From contig JAHNZQ020000049.1 in NCBI GenBank assembly GCA_019155205.2, positions 1,053,920-1,117,919 of the forward strand: a stretch of 64,000 nucleotides of DNA. The letters run 5' to 3'. Below the pieces are notes generated by a model. That model made no database searches. It saw only the letters and a list, made by a program, of their open reading frames with translations, and was not told where the DNA came from. Below are positions 30,113-38,902 of the stretch, in pieces. The number at the start of each line of letters is the position of its first letter. The first letter of the stretch is position 1. The DNA is from Gracilaria vermiculophylla (lineage: Eukaryota > Rhodophyta > Florideophyceae > Gracilariales > Gracilariaceae). The position numbers and the translations under genes were made by a program.

Positions 30113-31078
30113 ATGGCCGTCGAGCTGCCGTCGTTCTCGGTGGTGCCCAGCGCGCCGACGCCCGTGGCCCCCCCGCCGGCCACCGCGCGCCTCGCGGCTG
30201 CGCGCAGCGACTCGGCGCGCTCGGACAGCTCGGCGCAAGCGGCGGCGCAGCAGCCGTTCCCCAGCGAGCAGCACTTTGAGCGCTACCCGCGGCTGCGGCC
30301 GCACGCGTACCACGCGCGGCGGCCCGACAGCGCGCAAAACGTGCTGGCGCTGGTGCACAACGGCGCCAAGCGCGAGATCGCGGACCTGCTGCTGGTGGTG
30401 GTGCCGGCCATCGAGCGGCACGCGGCGCGCACGGCGTGCGCGCGGCGGCTGGGCGACGCGCCGGCGCTGGGCGAGCGGCTGCTGCGCTGGTGGTCCACGC
30501 TGCTGCGCGTGCTGTTCTTCGTGGCCGAGACGGACGAGGACGTGGCGGCGCTGGCGGTGCGGCCGGCGGCGCGCTTTGCGCGCAAGAGCGAGCAGGCGGC
30601 GCTCGGCGGCGCGCTGCAGCGGCGGCTGCGCTCGGTGCTGGACCGCTTCTCGTTCGGCATGGAGCCGACGCTGCGCGCGGCGGAGCGCGCGCTGGGCGAC
30701 TTTGAGGCGCAGCCCGACGCGACGCGGCTGCGCACGCTGGTGCTCAAGCTGACGGCCGTGGGCACGTTCATGCTGGAGGCGATGGACGCGGCGCTGCAGC
30801 TGGTGCAGGACGCCGGGGAGGTGTTTGAGGTGCAGATTGCGTCGCTGGAGCAAAGGGTGGCCAGCAGCATGAGCGCGTTTGGCAAGGCGCACGCGAATGT
30901 GTTTGTGTTTATCTTTGCGCGCTGGATGTCGGACGAGGCGGAGGTGAGGAGGTGGGTGACAAGGTACGGGGGCGTTCGCGCGCGCTGGTTCTTCGAGTCG
31001 TGGAAGTGCGCTCACTATGAGCAGCGTGAGTCGATTGTGGAGCAGATTGCAGCCACGTACGAGCGGGCAAGCGAGTGA
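30113..31078 (+). CDS. Helical-bundle protein, possibly hemerythrin-like
   Basis: 321 residues from ATG 30113. An Ala/Ser/Pro-rich N-terminus of about 65 residues precedes an all-helical region. NVLALVHNGAKREIADLLLV followed by LLRWWSTLLRVLFFVAETDED resembles the first two helices of hemerythrin-like HHE domains of algae (HN-A-I-R-x-E, then WW and an acidic helix), and the second half (KLTAVGTFMLEAMDAALQLV, FARWMSDEAEVRRWVTRYGG) could be a second bundle. However, most of the His and Glu residues that bind the di-iron centre are not in place, so if related it is a degenerate form. The C-terminus (WFFESWKCAHYEQRESIVEQ) ends in a short charged helix. No signal peptide or membrane helix. Unrecognised is the safe reading; the hemerythrin link is tentative. 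Confidence 0.6.
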   Translation: MAVELPSFSVVPSAPTPVAPPPATARLAAARSDSARSDSSAQAAAQQPFPSEQHFERYPRLRPHAYHARRPDSAQNVLALVHNGAKREIADLLLVVVPAIERHAARTACARRLGDAPALGERLLRWWSTLLRVLFFVAETDEDVAALAVRPAARFARKSEQAALGGALQRRLRSVLDRFSFGMEPTLRAAERALGDFEAQPDATRLRTLVLKLTAVGTFMLEAMDAALQLVQDAGEVFEVQIASLEQRVASSMSAFGKAHANVFVFIFARWMSDEAEVRRWVTRYGGVRARWFFESWKCAHYEQRESIVEQIAATYERASE

Positions 31079-31483
31079 CACGCTCGCTGATGGATGCGCT
31101 CGCTTTTGCTGAGTTAACTTTAATAATTTTGTGTAGCTGTAGGGTCAAGACGTGACGTAGCTCTGTTACTAAGTAAACACACTGTTTGACTGTTTGCTGT
31201 TTACTACTAGACGCTGTTTTGCTGAGGGTATGGCAATGCAATGGGCGAGCTGAGGCGTTTGGTCGTACACAAGGCTGTTGTTGCTAGTGACTGCAAAGAT
31301 AGCGCTCTCTGTGCATGGCGGCAATCCATGGCCAACTTGTGTGTGTGTGTGTGTGTCGTCGTGGATTCAGTAGCGCACGGCAGTTGTAGTAGTAGTAGTA
31401 GCTGTTGGGTGAGGCAAAACACGCAATGTGTGCGGTGCTGTTTAGCAGTGAGTGGCAAGCAAAAAAAAAGGCATGAGCGGCGG
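31079..31483. other. Convergent gap with a short TG repeat
   Basis: About 400 bp between two convergent genes; a locally lower-GC pocket inside the GC island. Contains (TG)n near 31338-31355 and GTA repeats near 31387-31401. Probably 3' UTRs. Confidence 0.5.
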
Positions 31484-32797
31484 TCAGGCGAGGTTGGCCT
31501 CCTGCTCCTGCTCCTGCTCCTCCTGCTCCTCTTCCTCCTCCTCCTCCAGCTGCTGCAGCTGCTCCGGCTCGTCGTCGTGGTCGTGGTCGTGGTCGTCGCC
31601 GTCGTGGTCGCGCTGCTGCTGCTGCTGGGCGGTGGCCATGTACTTGCAGATGCGGGCGCAAACCTCCTTGACGACGAACGGCAAGACGAGGTGGTGCGGC
31701 GCGTCGGGCGCCAGGTCGTGCACGGGGACGTGCGGCGGGGTGAGGGTGAGCAGCGGGCGCTGCGCGCCGTGCACGAGCTGCGAGCCGACGTGCAGCGTGT
31801 GCGTGACGCGGCAGGCGTCGAGGCGGCGGAGGCGGCGGGCGGCGGCGGGCACAAACAGCGCGGCGCAGATGTGGAAGGAGAGGCGCGCGTCGGCGGCGTC
31901 GGCGGCGGCGGCGGCGTCGGCGGCGGCGGCGGCGGCGGGCGGGGCGGGGCGGCGGACGCGCACGGCGGCGACGGCGGGCAGCAGCGGGGCGAGGGCGTTG
32001 AGGCGCTCCAGGCGGCGCAGGCGGGCGTGGAAGCGGCGGTCGGCGCGGCGGCGCGCGGCGACGCGCGCGGCGGCGGCGCGCGCGGCGGCGGCGGCTTGCT
32101 GCGCGCGGCGCTGCGCGGCGGCGGCGCGGCGCTGCAGGCGCGACACGGCGGCGTCGGCGGCGGCGGCGCGCGCCTGCAGCGCGGCGCGGCGCGGCGCCAG
32201 CAGCGCGCTGAGGCGGTCGCAGTGCGCGGGGAGCAGGCGGTCGACGTCGGCGGCGTCGGCGCCGAAGGCGGCCAGCAGCGCGGCCCACTGGCCGCGCGCG
32301 GCGGCGGCGGCCAGGCGCGCGCTGAGCGCGGCCGACGCGGCGCGGCGCGCGCGCGCGGCCAGCGCGGCGCGCGCGGCGCGCAGCGCGCGCTCGGCGGCGC
32401 ACACGGCGCGCACGGCGGCGTCGAAGCGCGCGGCGGCGGCGGCGCGCGCGCGCTTGTGCTGGCGCAGGCGCGCCTTGGCGCGGCGCACGGCCAGCTCGGC
32501 CGCCACGGCGGCGTGCGCGCTGGGCAGGTCGTGCGCGCCGCGCGCGTGGCGCAGCGCGCGCAGGAAGGCGTGGCGGCCGGCCAGCGCCGCGCGCTGGTGC
32601 TTGAGGCAGCGCAGCTCCTCCAGCGCCGCGTGGATGCGCCGGTCCACCGGCGCGCGCTGCTCCGCGCGCGCCGCCGCCGCCGCCGCCGCCGCCGGCGCGA
32701 TGAGCCGCTCGCGCGCGCGCTCGTACGGCGCGTCGCGCCGCAGCTCGGCCCACGCCGCCTCCAGCGCCGCACGCGCCTCGTGCTCGTCGTCGGCCAT
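31484..32797 (-). CDS. Ala/Arg-rich coiled-coil protein with acidic Gln/Glu tail
   Basis: 437 residues from ATG 32797 (MADDEHEARAALEAAWAELR). The first 270 residues are almost pure Ala/Arg/Leu helix with heptad patterning, a long coiled coil. Then comes a compact segment with beta-like alternation and conserved-looking hydrophobics (LSFHICAALFVP, CRVTHTLHVGSQLVHGAQRP, PHHLVLPFVVKEVCARICKY), which could be a small globular domain. The C-terminal 50 residues are a His/Asp run followed by Glu/Gln (DHDGDDHDHDHDDEPEQ, then EEEEEEEQEEQEQEQE), encoded by CTC/CTG and CGT repeats at 31499-31620. The architecture (coiled coil plus small C-terminal domain) is seen in kinetochore and autophagy scaffolds, but nothing here allows a family name. 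Confidence 0.6.
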   Translation of the reverse strand: MADDEHEARAALEAAWAELRRDAPYERARERLIAPAAAAAAAARAEQRAPVDRRIHAALEELRCLKHQRAALAGRHAFLRALRHARGAHDLPSAHAAVAAELAVRRAKARLRQHKRARAAAAARFDAAVRAVCAAERALRAARAALAARARRAASAALSARLAAAAARGQWAALLAAFGADAADVDRLLPAHCDRLSALLAPRRAALQARAAAADAAVSRLQRRAAAAQRRAQQAAAAARAAAARVAARRRADRRFHARLRRLERLNALAPLLPAVAAVRVRRPAPPAAAAAADAAAAADAADARLSFHICAALFVPAAARRLRRLDACRVTHTLHVGSQLVHGAQRPLLTLTPPHVPVHDLAPDAPHHLVLPFVVKEVCARICKYMATAQQQQQRDHDGDDHDHDHDDEPEQLQQLEEEEEEEQEEQEQEQEANLA

Positions 32798-33326
32798 GGC
32801 GCTGCGCCGCGGGCGCGCTGGCGCGCTGCGCGCGCCTGGTGCAGCGCTTTACGCTCGCACTTGGCGCCGCCGTTCGAGTTCGAGTTCAAATTTTCAAACC
32901 GGACGCGCGTGCGCGCTGGACGCGTGTTCGAGCTGCACGCGTGTGCGCGTGGCAGAGCGCCCAGCCGTTCGCGACATGCGGCTTGCTCGCCACGGCGCTG
33001 CGCGCTGCGCGCGGGCGGCGGCCGGTGGGGGGGGGGCGGGGCGACGGCGCGGCGCAGGCGCGGCGGCACGCCAGAGGCGCGCTGCGGCTGCGCACGCGCG
33101 CGGCGCGGCGCAGCCAGCGCGCGGCACTGCGCACGCGCGCGCACCCCAGCGGCGCGGAGCGCGCGAGCGGCCGGCGCCGCGCGCACCCCACGCGCCGCCG
33201 CAATCGGCAACCAGCCCCAAACGGCAAGCGGCACCGCCGCCGCCGCCGCCGGCCGCGCGCGCGCTCAAGAGGCGCGGCGGCGCGCCGCCGCCGCCGCGTG
33301 GTGCGGCCGGCGCGCGCGCGCGCAGC
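32798..33326. promoter_or_regulatory. Divergent promoter region in the GC island
   Basis: About 530 bp between the coiled-coil gene (-) and the zinc-finger gene (+). Contains a notable low-GC patch TTCGAGTTCGAGTTC followed by AAATTTTC near 32873-32897, which stands out against the CG-rich surroundings and may mark a promoter core. No coding evidence. Confidence 0.4.
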
Positions 33327-33373
33327 ATGGCGGACGGCGGCGCAGCGCTCGGCGCCGTGCGCGACGGCGTCGG

Positions 33374-33411
<38 letters not shown>

Positions 33412-33833
33412 ACGGCAGCGCGGACGCAACGGCGGCGGCGGCGACTGCGCTGAGTGCGGACGGCGGCGCGGCGGCGGCGGCGGCGGCGGCGGCGCGCTTT
33501 GTCTGCCACCACGCCGACTGCGCGCGGCGCTTCGAGCGCAAGACGGCGCTGACCAACCACCTCAAGGCGCACCGCAACGTGCGCTCGCGCTCCATCGCGC
33601 GCCGCCGCCGCGCGCGCGGCCGGCTGCAGCTGCAGCGCCGCACCGCGGCGGCGGCGGCGGCCGCGCAGCAGCACTCGCCGCAGCGCACGCCGCAGCGCAC
33701 GCCGCAGCGCACGCGCACGCCGCCGCCGCCGCCGCCGCCGCCGTTCGACACGGCGTGGGCGGCGGCGGCGGACGGGGCGTGCGCGCTGGCGCCGTTTCTG
33801 TTCCTGCACGAGGACAGCGCCGACGCGCAGTAG
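33327..33833 (+). CDS. Single C2H2 zinc-finger protein
   Basis: 168 residues from ATG 33327. One classical C2H2 finger is present in the centre: FVCHHADCARRF followed by ERKTALTNHLKAH, i.e. Cys-x4-Cys-x12-His-x3-His, with the hydrophobic Phe and Leu of the fold. A basic stretch follows directly (RSRSIARRRRARGRLQLQRR), which could be a nuclear localisation signal or extra DNA contact. The N-terminal part is poly-Ala broken by Asp/Gly, and the C-terminal part has a QRTP repeat (three copies), a poly-Pro run and a short hydrophobic acidic end (APFLFLHEDSADAQ). Likely a nucleic-acid-binding protein, perhaps a transcription factor; one finger alone gives limited sequence specificity. Confidence 0.7.
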
Positions 33834-34055
33834 CGGCGCGCGCGCGCACATGCGGCGGCGCGCGCAGGCGCGGCGCCGCGTGGCGCCGCGTGGCGCGCGC
33901 GCGCGCGCCGCAGCCGCCGCGCGGCGCGCAGCTCATGCAGCGCGCGGGGGGGGCGGCGGTTGCCAAGGGGGCGGCGGCGCGCGGCGCACGCTCGTCGCAT
34001 ATCGCGCCGCATCGCGCCGCTCCGCGCCGCGCCGCCTCGCCGCCGCCGCCGCGCC

Positions 34056-34338
34056 ATGACCGCCGCGCCGCGCGCGCTGCCGCCGCTGCTGGCGCTGCTG
34101 GCGCTGCTGGCGCTGGCGGCGCGCCCCTCCGCCGCCGCCGCCGCCGCCGCCACGCCCACGCCCACGCCCACGCCCACGCCCACGCCCACGCCGCCGTGCG
34201 CCGCCGACTACGCGTCGTGCGGCGGCGGCGTGCCCAGCCCGGTGGGCAACCTGCGCTGCTGCTCGCGCTCCTTCTTCTGCTACACGCAGGGCCCCTACTT
34301 TTCGCAGTGCCGCCCGCGCCGCGAGCGCGCGCACTCGC

Positions 34339-34374
<36 letters not shown>

Positions 34375-34751
34375 ACGCCGCCGCGCCCGCCGCGCCCGCC
34401 GCCGCGTGGTACGCGCTGCGCCGCCCGCGCGCGGCGCGCGCCTTCCTCACGCCCGCGCGCGCCGCCGCGCTGCGCGCCGCGCCGCTGCCGCCCGCCGCCA
34501 AGCTGCGCGCGCTGCGCGCCGCCGCCGCCGCCGCCGCCACCACCCCGCGCCTCGCCGCCACGCTGCCCGCGCTGTCGCGCGCCGAGCGCGCGCGCCTGCT
34601 GGCCGCCGTGCGCGCGTGGCCGCGCGTGTGCGCCGCCGCGCTGCGCCGCGGCGCGCTGGCCGTGCGCCCGTGCGCGCCGCCGCAGCGCCGCGCCGTCGCG
34701 CGCCGCCTGGCGCGCCTGCCCGTCGTGGCCGCCGTGCGCCCGCTGCCGTGA
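34056..34751 (+). CDS. Secreted protein with CBM1-like carbohydrate-binding module
   Basis: 231 residues from ATG 34056. A clear signal peptide (LPPLLALLALLALAARPSAA) is followed by a Thr-Pro repeat linker (residues 33-47) and a Cys-rich module at 48-85 with cysteines at 48, 55, 68, 69, 75 and 85, ending CYTQGPYFSQC. The Cys pattern and the final aromatic-x-Ser-Gln-Cys match family 1 carbohydrate-binding modules (CBM1), typical of fungal cellulases and of red algal and oomycete wall-binding proteins. The remainder, about 140 residues, is Ala/Arg-rich with weak helical repeats and no catalytic motif. Expected to bind cell-wall or extracellular polysaccharide. Its stop is only 28 bp from the stop of the convergent transporter gene. 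Confidence 0.75.
34152..34193 (+). repeat. CCCACG hexamer repeat encoding Thr-Pro
   Basis: About seven tandem copies of a six-base unit (ACGCCC) that encode the Thr-Pro linker of the CBM1-like protein. In-frame expansion or contraction would change linker length without breaking the gene. Confidence 0.9.
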
Positions 34752-34779
34752 AACCGTAAACGTAGTAAACACACACGCG

Positions 34780-36266
34780 CTACGCCCCCAGCCGCAGCGC
34801 CAGCACCAGCGCCGCGCCCGCCAGCGCCGCCGCCCCCCCCAGCGCCAGCACCGCCGACTCGCGCCCCGTCGCGTGCACCACGCGCTCCGCCACCACCGAC
34901 ACCGCCACCTCCGGCACGCACTGCGACAGGTTGAACAGCGTGTAGTACGCGCCGGCGCGCCGCGGCGCCGCGCGCGCCACCGCCTCGCCCATCAGGCTCC
35001 ACGGCACCGTCATCGTCACCGCCCACGCAAAGCCCGTCGACGCCAGCAGCGCCACCGCCGCGCCCGCGCCCGCCGCCCCGCGCGCGCGCAGCAGCGGCGC
35101 CGCCGCCAGCGCGCCGCCCAGCGCCGCGCCCGCGCCCGCGTACACGCTGCGCGCCGAGGTCGCCGCCAGCAGCCGCGGCAGCGCCGCCGCCGCGCCCATC
35201 GTCACCACCGCCTGCAGCGCCAGCCCCGCGTTGCCCAGCCGCACGCCCAGCTCGTAGCGCGCGCGCGCCGCGCTGTGCGCCGCCGCGCGCGCGTCGCCGC
35301 CCAGCACCTCGCTGCCCACCCACGTGGTGCCGAACACGAACAGCGCGAACCACGCAAACCACGTCAGGCACTGCACGGCGAACGTGTGCGCGAACGGGTA
35401 CGGCGCCGCGCGCGCCGCGTGCCACAGCGCCAGCACCCCGCCGTGCTCGCGCTCGTGCTCCAGCTCCAGCTCCAGCTCGTGCTCCGGCCCGTGCTGCAGC
35501 TCGTGCTGCAGCTCGTGGTCGTCGTCGTCGCCGTGGCGCGGCACGGCGCGGTACGGCGGGCGCCGCGCGGCGGCGCCGCCGCCGCCGCGCGCGCGGCGGC
35601 GCGCCAGCGGCGTCTCGGCGGTGCGCGCCACGGTGACGCCCATCGTGAGCAGCAGCAGCAGCGCGGCGGTGCAGTAGAGCGCGTGCAGGTCGGCGGCGAA
35701 CACGCGCAGCACGCGCGCCAGCGGCACGCTGCCCAGCACGCTGCCCACGCAGTTGCCGGCGCCGGTGGCAAAGGCAAAGTACGCGTTGGCGCGCGCGTGC
35801 TGCTCGGGCGGCACCACGTCGGCCAGCAGCGCGCGCAGCGGGCCCTGCGCCGCGTTGATGGCAAAGTCCAGCGCCCAGAAGGAGAGCACGGCCACGAGCA
35901 GCGCGCGCCGCCGCACGGGCGCGCGCGGCGCGTCGCCCAGCGCCGCGCCGATCTGGCGCGCAAACGCGAACGTCAGCAGGCACAGCGCCGCCAGCGCCGC
36001 GCCGCCGATGAGGAACGGGCGCCGCCGCCCCAGCGGCGACGCGCAGCGGTCCGACAGCGCGCCCACCACCGGCTGCACCACGATGCCGGCGATGGGGCCG
36101 GCCAGCCACGCGTACGACACGAAGCGCGTGGGCATGCCCAGCTGCAGCAGCGCCTTGGTCACGTACCCGACCTGCACCGCCCAGCACACCTGGATGCCCA
36201 CCAGCCCGGCCGCCAGCGACAGCAGCTGCGCGTGCGTCTTGGGCGCGCAGCGCGCCGTCGCCGCCG

Positions 36267-36315
<49 letters not shown>

Positions 36316-36378
36316 GCCCGCCGCCGCGCCCGCCGCGCGCTCGCCCGTGTGGCAGCGCGCTGCTTGCACCTCCACCAT
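34780..36378 (-). CDS. Sucrose-transporter-like MFS protein (GPH family)
   Basis: 532 residues from ATG 36378 (MVEVQAARCHTGER). The diagnostic loop SDRCASPLGRRRPFLIGG after the second or third helix is the signature of plant SUT/SUC and animal SLC45 sugar-proton symporters. About twelve hydrophobic segments are visible (for example LLSLAAGLVGIQVCWAVQVG, AGPIAGIVVQPVVGALSDR, FAINAAQGPLRALLADVVP, LTWFAWFALFVFGTTWVG, GAYYTLFNLSQCVPEVAVSV), in two halves separated by a central cytoplasmic loop that is unusually long and made of His-Glu-Leu repeats (HELQHELQHGPEHELELELE). Near the N-terminus there is an Ala/Gly repeat before helix 1. Substrate could be sucrose or another alpha-glucoside or galactoside; not decidable here. 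Convergent, nearly touching, with the CBM1-like gene. Confidence 0.85.
35450..35530. repeat. GCTC/CAG-rich repeat coding the transporter's central loop
   Basis: Tandem CAGCTC, CGTGCTG and CGTCGT units that encode His-Glu, Glu-Leu and Asp runs of the loop between the two transporter halves. Confidence 0.75.
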
Positions 36379-36487
36379 GGCGATCGGCGCGTACAAAGCA
36401 ACAAGCGTGAGTGGTGCGATCGGGCGGCGCGACGGCGCGCGCGCGCGAGCGCCCTTTGCCTTTTTTTTGGTGTGCGCCGCCGCGCGC

Positions 36488-36548
36488 TCACGGCGCGCAG
36501 CGCCGCCGCTCAAACTCGCGCAGTAGCGCGCGGATGTCGCCGTCGTCC

Positions 36549-36630
<82 letters not shown>

Positions 36631-37000
36631 AGCGCCACGCGGCGCAGCGCGCGTTGTGCTCCTCGGCGGCGCGCGCCCACTCGGCCACCACGTGCTCGCC
36701 CACCAGAAACTCGTCCCACTGCGCGTGCTGCCGCTCCCACACGCGGTCCAGCCCCAGCTGCGCGAAGAACGCCGACAGCTCGCCGTCGTCGCCGCCCACC
36801 CACCGCAGCTGCGCGCTGTCCACCGTCACCCCCCCGCCGCGCCCGCTCGCCGCCTCCACCAGCGACACGTCCATCGACTGCCCGTCCAGCAGGTCCCAGT
36901 CGCCCTCGCCGTCCGCAAAGTCCGCCAGGCAGATCTCGCCCACCAGCTGCGCCGCGTCGCCCTCGCTCGCGCCGCTGCCGCCGCCGCCGTCGCCGCCGCT

Positions 37001-37057
<57 letters not shown>

Positions 37058-37765
37058 CTCGCCCTCCCAGCCGCCGTCCGCAAAGTCCGCCACGCAGATC
37101 TCGCCGATCAGCTGCGCCGCGTCGCCCGCGCGCGCGCCCGCCTCCGCGTGCGCCGCGCCGCCGCCGCCGTCCACCAGCCGCACGCTCAGGCTGGTGGCCG
37201 CGCGCCCGCCGCGCCGCAGCCGCCGCACCGACGCCGCGTCCAGCTCGCCCGCGTACTGCACCACGCGCGCGCCGTGCGCGCCGTGCGCGCCGTCCGCCGC
37301 CGCGCGCGCGTCGCGCGCCGCGCCCACCAGGTGGCTGTGCGCGCGCCGCAGCAGCCGCCGCGCGCCGTCGCCGCCGCCGCTGCCGCTGCCGCCGTCGCCG
37401 CCGCCGCCGTCGCGCGCGCCGCGCGCGCGCCGCAGGAACAGCGAGATGCGGTGGCGCTGCGCCGCCGCCGCCGCCGCCGCGGGCGCCACAGCCGCGGGCG
37501 CGGCCGCGGCCGCCGCCGCCGCGGGCGCTGCTGCCGGCGGCGGCGGCGGCGGCGCGCGCTCGCGCTCGGCCGAGTCGCGCCGCAGCGTGGAGTCGCGCCG
37601 CGCCGCCACGCCGGACGGCGCCGCCGCCGGCGCGGCGGCGCGCGCGGGCGGCGCGCGCCGCAGCGACACCCAGCCGCCCGCGCCGCGCCGCCGCGGCGGC
37701 GGCGGCGGCTGCGGCGGCGGCGGCGGCGGCGAGCGCGCGCGGCTCGAGCGCGGGCTGGACGACAT
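36488..37765 (-). CDS. Gly/Pro-rich protein with a duplicated 16-residue motif
   Basis: 425 residues from ATG 37765; family not recognised. The N-terminal third is Ser/Arg/Pro/Ala low complexity, including RRDSTLRRDSAERE, which fits basophilic kinase sites. The most informative feature is a motif that occurs twice, GDAAQLIGEICVADFADG and GDAAQLVGEICLADFADG, separated by a poly-Gly run. The C-terminal part after the second copy looks folded: DWDLLDGQSMDVSLVEA, ELSAFFAQLGLDRVWERQ and QWDEFLVGEHVVAEWARA, then about 27 Gly residues and a last conserved-looking helix DDGDIRALLREFERRR. Such a duplicated short motif suggests two equivalent binding sites for a partner. No signal peptide or membrane helix. 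Confidence 0.6.
36548..36632. repeat. (CCG)n microsatellite, about 27 units
   Basis: Nearly pure CCG repeat encoding the C-terminal poly-Gly run of the Gly/Pro-rich protein. A second, shorter CCG tract lies at about 37006-37057 in the same gene. Confidence 0.9.
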
Positions 37766-37877
37766 GGCTGCCGGCGCGCGCGCAGTGCGCGCGCGGCGCC
37801 GCTGCCGCCGCCGCCGCGGCGCGCATCGCGCGCCGCGCCTTTATTGCGGCGCGGCGCGCGCGCGCGCGCGTGCGCTC

Positions 37878-37929
37878 CACGCGCGCCGGCCGCCGGCCGC
37901 CGCGCCCGCACCACGCGCGCCGGCCGCCG

Positions 37930-37937
<8 letters not shown>
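37878..37937. repeat. 27-bp direct repeat, two copies
   Basis: CCACGCGCGCCGGCCGCCGG followed by CCGCCGC occurs at about 37878 and again 33 bp downstream at 37911. In the spacer upstream of the Gly/Pro-rich protein gene. Confidence 0.7.
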
Positions 37938-37962
<25 letters not shown>

Positions 37963-38619
37963 TCCTGCGCCGTGGCGCGCCGGGCGGCGGGCGCTCCGTC
38001 GCGCGCGGGGGCGCCAAGGCGCAGGGCGGCGCTCGGCGGCGCAGACCGGACGCGCCCCCTCCCCCGCGGGCGTGCGCGGGTGAGCGCGTCGGCGCGGGCG
38101 GGCGGCCGGCGGCACGACTGGCGCGCAGCGGGCGCGCGCGGCGCTGTTGCGGAACAGGCGCCGCGACGTGACGGCGCACGCCGCTGGGCGCGCGGCGCTC
38201 GCGGCGCTCGTGCAGCGCGCCTCGGCAGCACTGCGGGGTGAGGGGGGCGCGGTGAGCTTTGCGCCAGCGCTTTGGCGACAGCGCTGCGTGCCGGCGGTGG
38301 AACGCTTTGCGCTTGTTTGGCACTGCAAGTTTTTCTTTACGTGCGTGCAACACGACGGTGGCAACATGCGCCGCGACAAAAGCGCTGAGAGAAAGGTGCA
38401 GCTCAAACGCGCAAGCGCCGTTGAGCGGTTCGGCAGTGCAATCGTGGCGCGCAACACTGGCAGCGATTGGGCGTCAAGGGAGCAATCGGCAATGGCGCGC
38501 CAGTTTTGTGTTCTCATTCGCAATTGCATTGATGTTGTCATGTTGTCGAACAAACTGGCCAACAGCAACCACATTTGTTGCGATGAATGACATTTTGTTT
38601 TTGACCAAGTGCTTGTTCT

Positions 38620-38642
38620 TTCTCTCTCTCTCTCTCTCTCTC
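38620..38642 (+). repeat. (CT)n microsatellite
   Basis: TTTCTCTCTCTCTCTCTCTC, about ten CT units. Confidence 0.85.
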
Positions 38643-38874
38643 CAATACTGATAGCCACTTATTGAGCACGGCTTGAAGACATGTATCGCATGCATAGCTA
38701 TTTTATAAACATCGGTGCTTTGTGTTCTCTGCTGCGTACCATTTTGTTTTTACGTTGCTGCCCTGTGTCCGTGCGCTAGCGTTCAGTCCCCTCCGCCAGT
38801 CCCTGTGCACACCCGAGCAACCTCTGTTCTCCGGCGCGCACCACACAACAACCGCGCCCAACTTTGATGACGCA

Positions 38875-38902
38875 CTCTCTCTCTCTCTCTCTCTCTCTCT
38901 CA
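38875..38902 (+). repeat. (CT)n microsatellite ending in CAG
   Basis: About 13 CT units followed by CAG. It resembles a polypyrimidine tract with acceptor, but no branch site or exon supports a splice site. Confidence 0.8.

Larger units (their letters stand above)
28900..38300. other. Extreme GC-rich island
   Basis: Seven genes whose third codon positions are almost all G or C, with long Ala, Gly, Pro and Arg runs, CCG/GCG repeats and CpG-rich spacers. Composition changes near 28.9 kb (inside the carrier gene) and near 38.3 kb. Flanking genes have mixed third positions. Judged by eye, not computed. Confidence 0.8.

Noticed and set aside
31241..34759. Open frame of 1172 codons on the plus strand
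   Set aside because: It is antisense or out of frame to four better genes, consists of Arg/Ala/Gly low complexity and exists because GC-rich DNA rarely contains stop codons.
34873..38241. Open frame of 1122 codons on the plus strand
   Set aside because: Antisense to the sucrose-type transporter and the Gly/Pro-rich gene; Arg/Pro-rich with no motif. A GC artefact.
38875..38902. Polypyrimidine tract plus CAG as a splice acceptor
   Set aside because: It is a CT microsatellite with no CTAAC branch element and no coding exon after it.
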